A stretch of DNA of 64,000 bases. Source: Ustilago trichophora (Eukaryota; Basidiomycota; Ustilaginomycetes; Ustilaginales; Ustilaginaceae). The first letter of the stretch is position 1. Each line of letters starts with the position of its first letter. Location: assembly GCA_900323505.1 (NCBI GenBank), contig OOIN01000006.1:620001-684000 (forward strand), given 5' to 3'. Below the pieces are notes generated by a model. That model was not told the DNA's origin. It worked only from the letters and a program-made list of their open reading frames with translations, and made no database searches. Positions 62,518 to 64,000 of the stretch are shown here, in pieces. A program made the position numbers and the translations under genes.

Positions 62518-64000
62518 TCACAAACGAGACTTTGCATGTGGAGAAGATACCAAGATAGGAGGAGGTGTAGCTTTGACCTCGTCGGTATCCCAACTTGATT
62601 TTTGTTCGGGGTCTTGTTGATGTTCTTTCGATGCTGCTGATGATGACGATAACGATGGAGAGGTGGGGGATGGGATTGTTGGTCTCGATGAAGGCGGTGG
62701 TGGGATGGGGGAGGGCATGATTGTGGTTGACGTAATTGAAGGTCCTGTCGTTTGTGGCCTTTGTGACGGATGCGATGTTTCTGTCACCTGTGCCGCTCCG
62801 CCCTGCTGGTTATGATTTGGACTGGCCCCCGCACTCGCCGACAAATATCTGGCATACGGACTAGCCTCTCCACTCGACGGGCCATTTTGCACATTTCTCG
62901 AATCCAACCAAGGTGGACCCTGACCCTGTGCTGCCTGCCCACCCTGCCCACCCTGCCCACCTGCCGCTTGACCAGCGAGATTGTTATCCCACATCTGAGG
63001 CCCGACTCTACCCTGATGAAAATGGCTCGGATTGAACCTCGCCAGACCCAACGTATCCCTATCCCTAATCGCCGCAGCACTGAGCCCCATCTTGGTCAAC
63101 TCCGAGCGTTCCTGCAACCACTCTACGATCGCCTCTACCACCTGCGGGTAAAAGCCTCTGAAGAGGTGGTCGGCATAATCGATGAGTTTGACTGAACAGC
63201 TTCCCGGTCGACGATGTACTCCCGATAAAATGTTGCTGTAGGAAGCCACATCGGAAGCCGGGACGCTTTTATCTGCGGTACCGTGGATGAGAAGCACATC
63301 GGTATTGTAAGGAAACGCAAGGGCGATCTCGCGCGTTGGCCAGGCAGCAAACTGTTCCACCTGTTCCGGAAAGACATGCACCTCCTTATCCTGGCCCGCG
63401 ACGCGAGCCTGCCATCGAAAAAAGCCTTCTTGGGCAAAAGCAGGGAGGTAGACCGGATCGCGCTCGTGGATGTTGGCCATGTTGAACCTGGCACTAAGCG
63501 CAACGAAAAACGGCACTCTCAAATTGGGCGGTAGAGCATCCGGACAGTGCTTTGCGAACCATGCAAATCCATCCAAGCCACCTCGGCTGTGACCGATGAT
63601 GATCTCGACAGTATACTCCAATTTGGTCCTCAGATAGTCGACCACCGCCACCAGATCCTCGACATCGTCGGCGAGGTTCCCCATCGACCAAGTACCGGGG
63701 GTTTCACCGTTGGCACGGAAATCGAAGCGGAACGAATCGACGGGAAGTGCACGCGCGAGCTGTTTGTGGTAGATCTGATCCTTGTGCGCCAACACTCCGT
63801 GCAGAATGATGGCGATCTTGAGCCCTCGCGTATCGCGCTTGTCGATGGGGTAGATGGGATAGCCGCGACGCTTGAACGCCTGATCCTTGTGACGTAGACG
63901 CTGCATGGTGGCCGGGTCATCTTCGACGCTGAGCGATGGATTGTCGGGGTGCCGGTGATGGTGCGAGCTGGATGACGAGGGGTCGTTGGAGATGTCGGGT
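62518..64000 (-). CDS. Alpha/beta-hydrolase fold protein, 5' end beyond the window
   Basis: The minus-strand frame is open from the right window edge to the stop at 62518. The first ATG inside the window is at 63906, but the frame continues upstream with a Ser/His/Asp-rich sequence ending D-D-P-A-T just before it, so the true start is probably outside. From that Met 462 codons remain. The hydrolase domain occupies the first ~270 residues: I-A-I-I-L-H-G-V-L-A-H-K-D (oxyanion region), F-D-F-R-A-N-G-E-T, the nucleophile elbow I-G-H-S-R-G-G (Ser 107), I-H-G-T-A-D-K-S-V-P (acid residue) and D-Y-A-D-H-L-F (His). The rest is a Gly/Gln-, Pro- and Ser-rich disordered tail. G-H-S-R-G-G groups it with esterase/dienelactone-hydrolase-like cytosolic proteins; the substrate is unknown. 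Confidence 0.85.
   Translation of the reverse strand, partial: PDISNDPSSSSSHHHRHPDNPSLSVEDDPATMQRLRHKDQAFKRRGYPIYPIDKRDTRGLKIAIILHGVLAHKDQIYHKQLARALPVDSFRFDFRANGETPGTWSMGNLADDVEDLVAVVDYLRTKLEYTVEIIIGHSRGGLDGFAWFAKHCPDALPPNLRVPFFVALSARFNMANIHERDPVYLPAFAQEGFFRWQARVAGQDKEVHVFPEQVEQFAAWPTREIALAFPYNTDVLLIHGTADKSVPASDVASYSNILSGVHRRPGSCSVKLIDYADHLFRGFYPQVVEAIVEWLQERSELTKMGLSAAAIRDRDTLGLARFNPSHFHQGRVGPQMWDNNLAGQAAGGQGGQGGQAAQGQGPPWLDSRNVQNGPSSGEASPYARYLSASAGASPNHNQQGGAAQVTETSHPSQRPQTTGPSITSTTIMPSPIPPPPSSRPTIPSPTSPSLSSSSAASKEHQQDPEQKSSWDTDEVKATPPPILVSSPHAKSRL

Noticed and set aside
1..64000. CRISPR arrays, insertion sequences, LTRs or a biosynthetic gene cluster
   Set aside because: No regularly spaced repeats, transposase or reverse-transcriptase motifs, terminal repeats or clustered secondary-metabolism genes were seen; the genes are mostly unrelated housekeeping functions.

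Overview
The window looks like nuclear DNA of a smut-type basidiomycete (Ustilaginomycotina, e.g. the Ustilago/Sporisorium/Pseudozyma group). It has moderately GC-rich, mostly intron-poor genes with long Ser/Pro/Ala-rich disordered regions. Introns are short GT-AG introns concentrated near 5' ends. It carries a basidiomycete-type 5S rRNA gene and many core eukaryotic genes. The genus is an inference, because no species-specific marker was compared.

Layout, left to right. 0-4.2 kb: C-terminally cut, very long disordered protein (-). 7.4-8.7: CstF-64/Rna15-like 3'-end processing factor (-). 9.7-10.6: COA8-like mitochondrial protein (+). 11.1-13.7: orphan 872-aa protein (-). 14.4-15.3: Mis14/Nsl1 kinetochore protein in four exons (+). 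15.6: solitary 5S rRNA gene (+). 18.3-20.0: MFS transporter with extreme codon bias (+). 20.5-20.9: SDHAF4 (+). 21.4-23.4: AT-hook protein (-). 24.5-28.3: RecQ/BLM helicase (+). 28.9-29.5: small secreted cysteine-rich protein in two exons (-). 30.2-32.9: PP2A B56 regulatory subunit (-). 35.0-35.7: remains of a LamB/YcsF gene joined to a biotinyl-domain gene (+). 36.1-37.0: Erv14/cornichon (-). 38.3-40.2: Tsr4/PDCD2 (+). 40.5-43.2: SLC45/sucrose-type transporter (-). 44.0-47.0: Snu114 (+). 47.3-48.3: Grx5 (-). 48.9-50.8: Gcn4-like bZIP factor (-). 54.4-56.0: secreted fasciclin protein (-). 56.9-59.3: type-B carboxylesterase (-). 59.6-62.2: GEN1/Yen1-type nuclease (+). 62.5-end: alpha/beta hydrolase, 5' end outside the window (-).

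The genes do not form an obvious cluster or operon-like pathway. They are mostly unrelated housekeeping functions: mRNA processing, splicing, mitochondrial assembly, kinetochore, DNA repair, ER export and ribosome assembly. Three are small mitochondrial factors (COA8, SDHAF4, Grx5) and two are recombination enzymes (RecQ, GEN1-like), probably by chance. Large gene-free stretches (4.2-7.4, 15.7-18.3, 32.9-35.0 and 50.8-54.4 kb) hold microsatellites and long T/A tracts.

I did not find a convincing new multi-gene system. The observations most worth checking are the decayed LamB/biotin locus, the spliced secreted cysteine-rich protein, the bZIP gene with no in-frame AUG near its 5' end plus two three-codon upstream ORFs, the repeated nine-residue motif in the first protein, and an intronless transporter followed 24 nt after its stop by a 45-nt A tract on its coding strand. 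All similarity statements are from recognition of sequence motifs; no database search was run.
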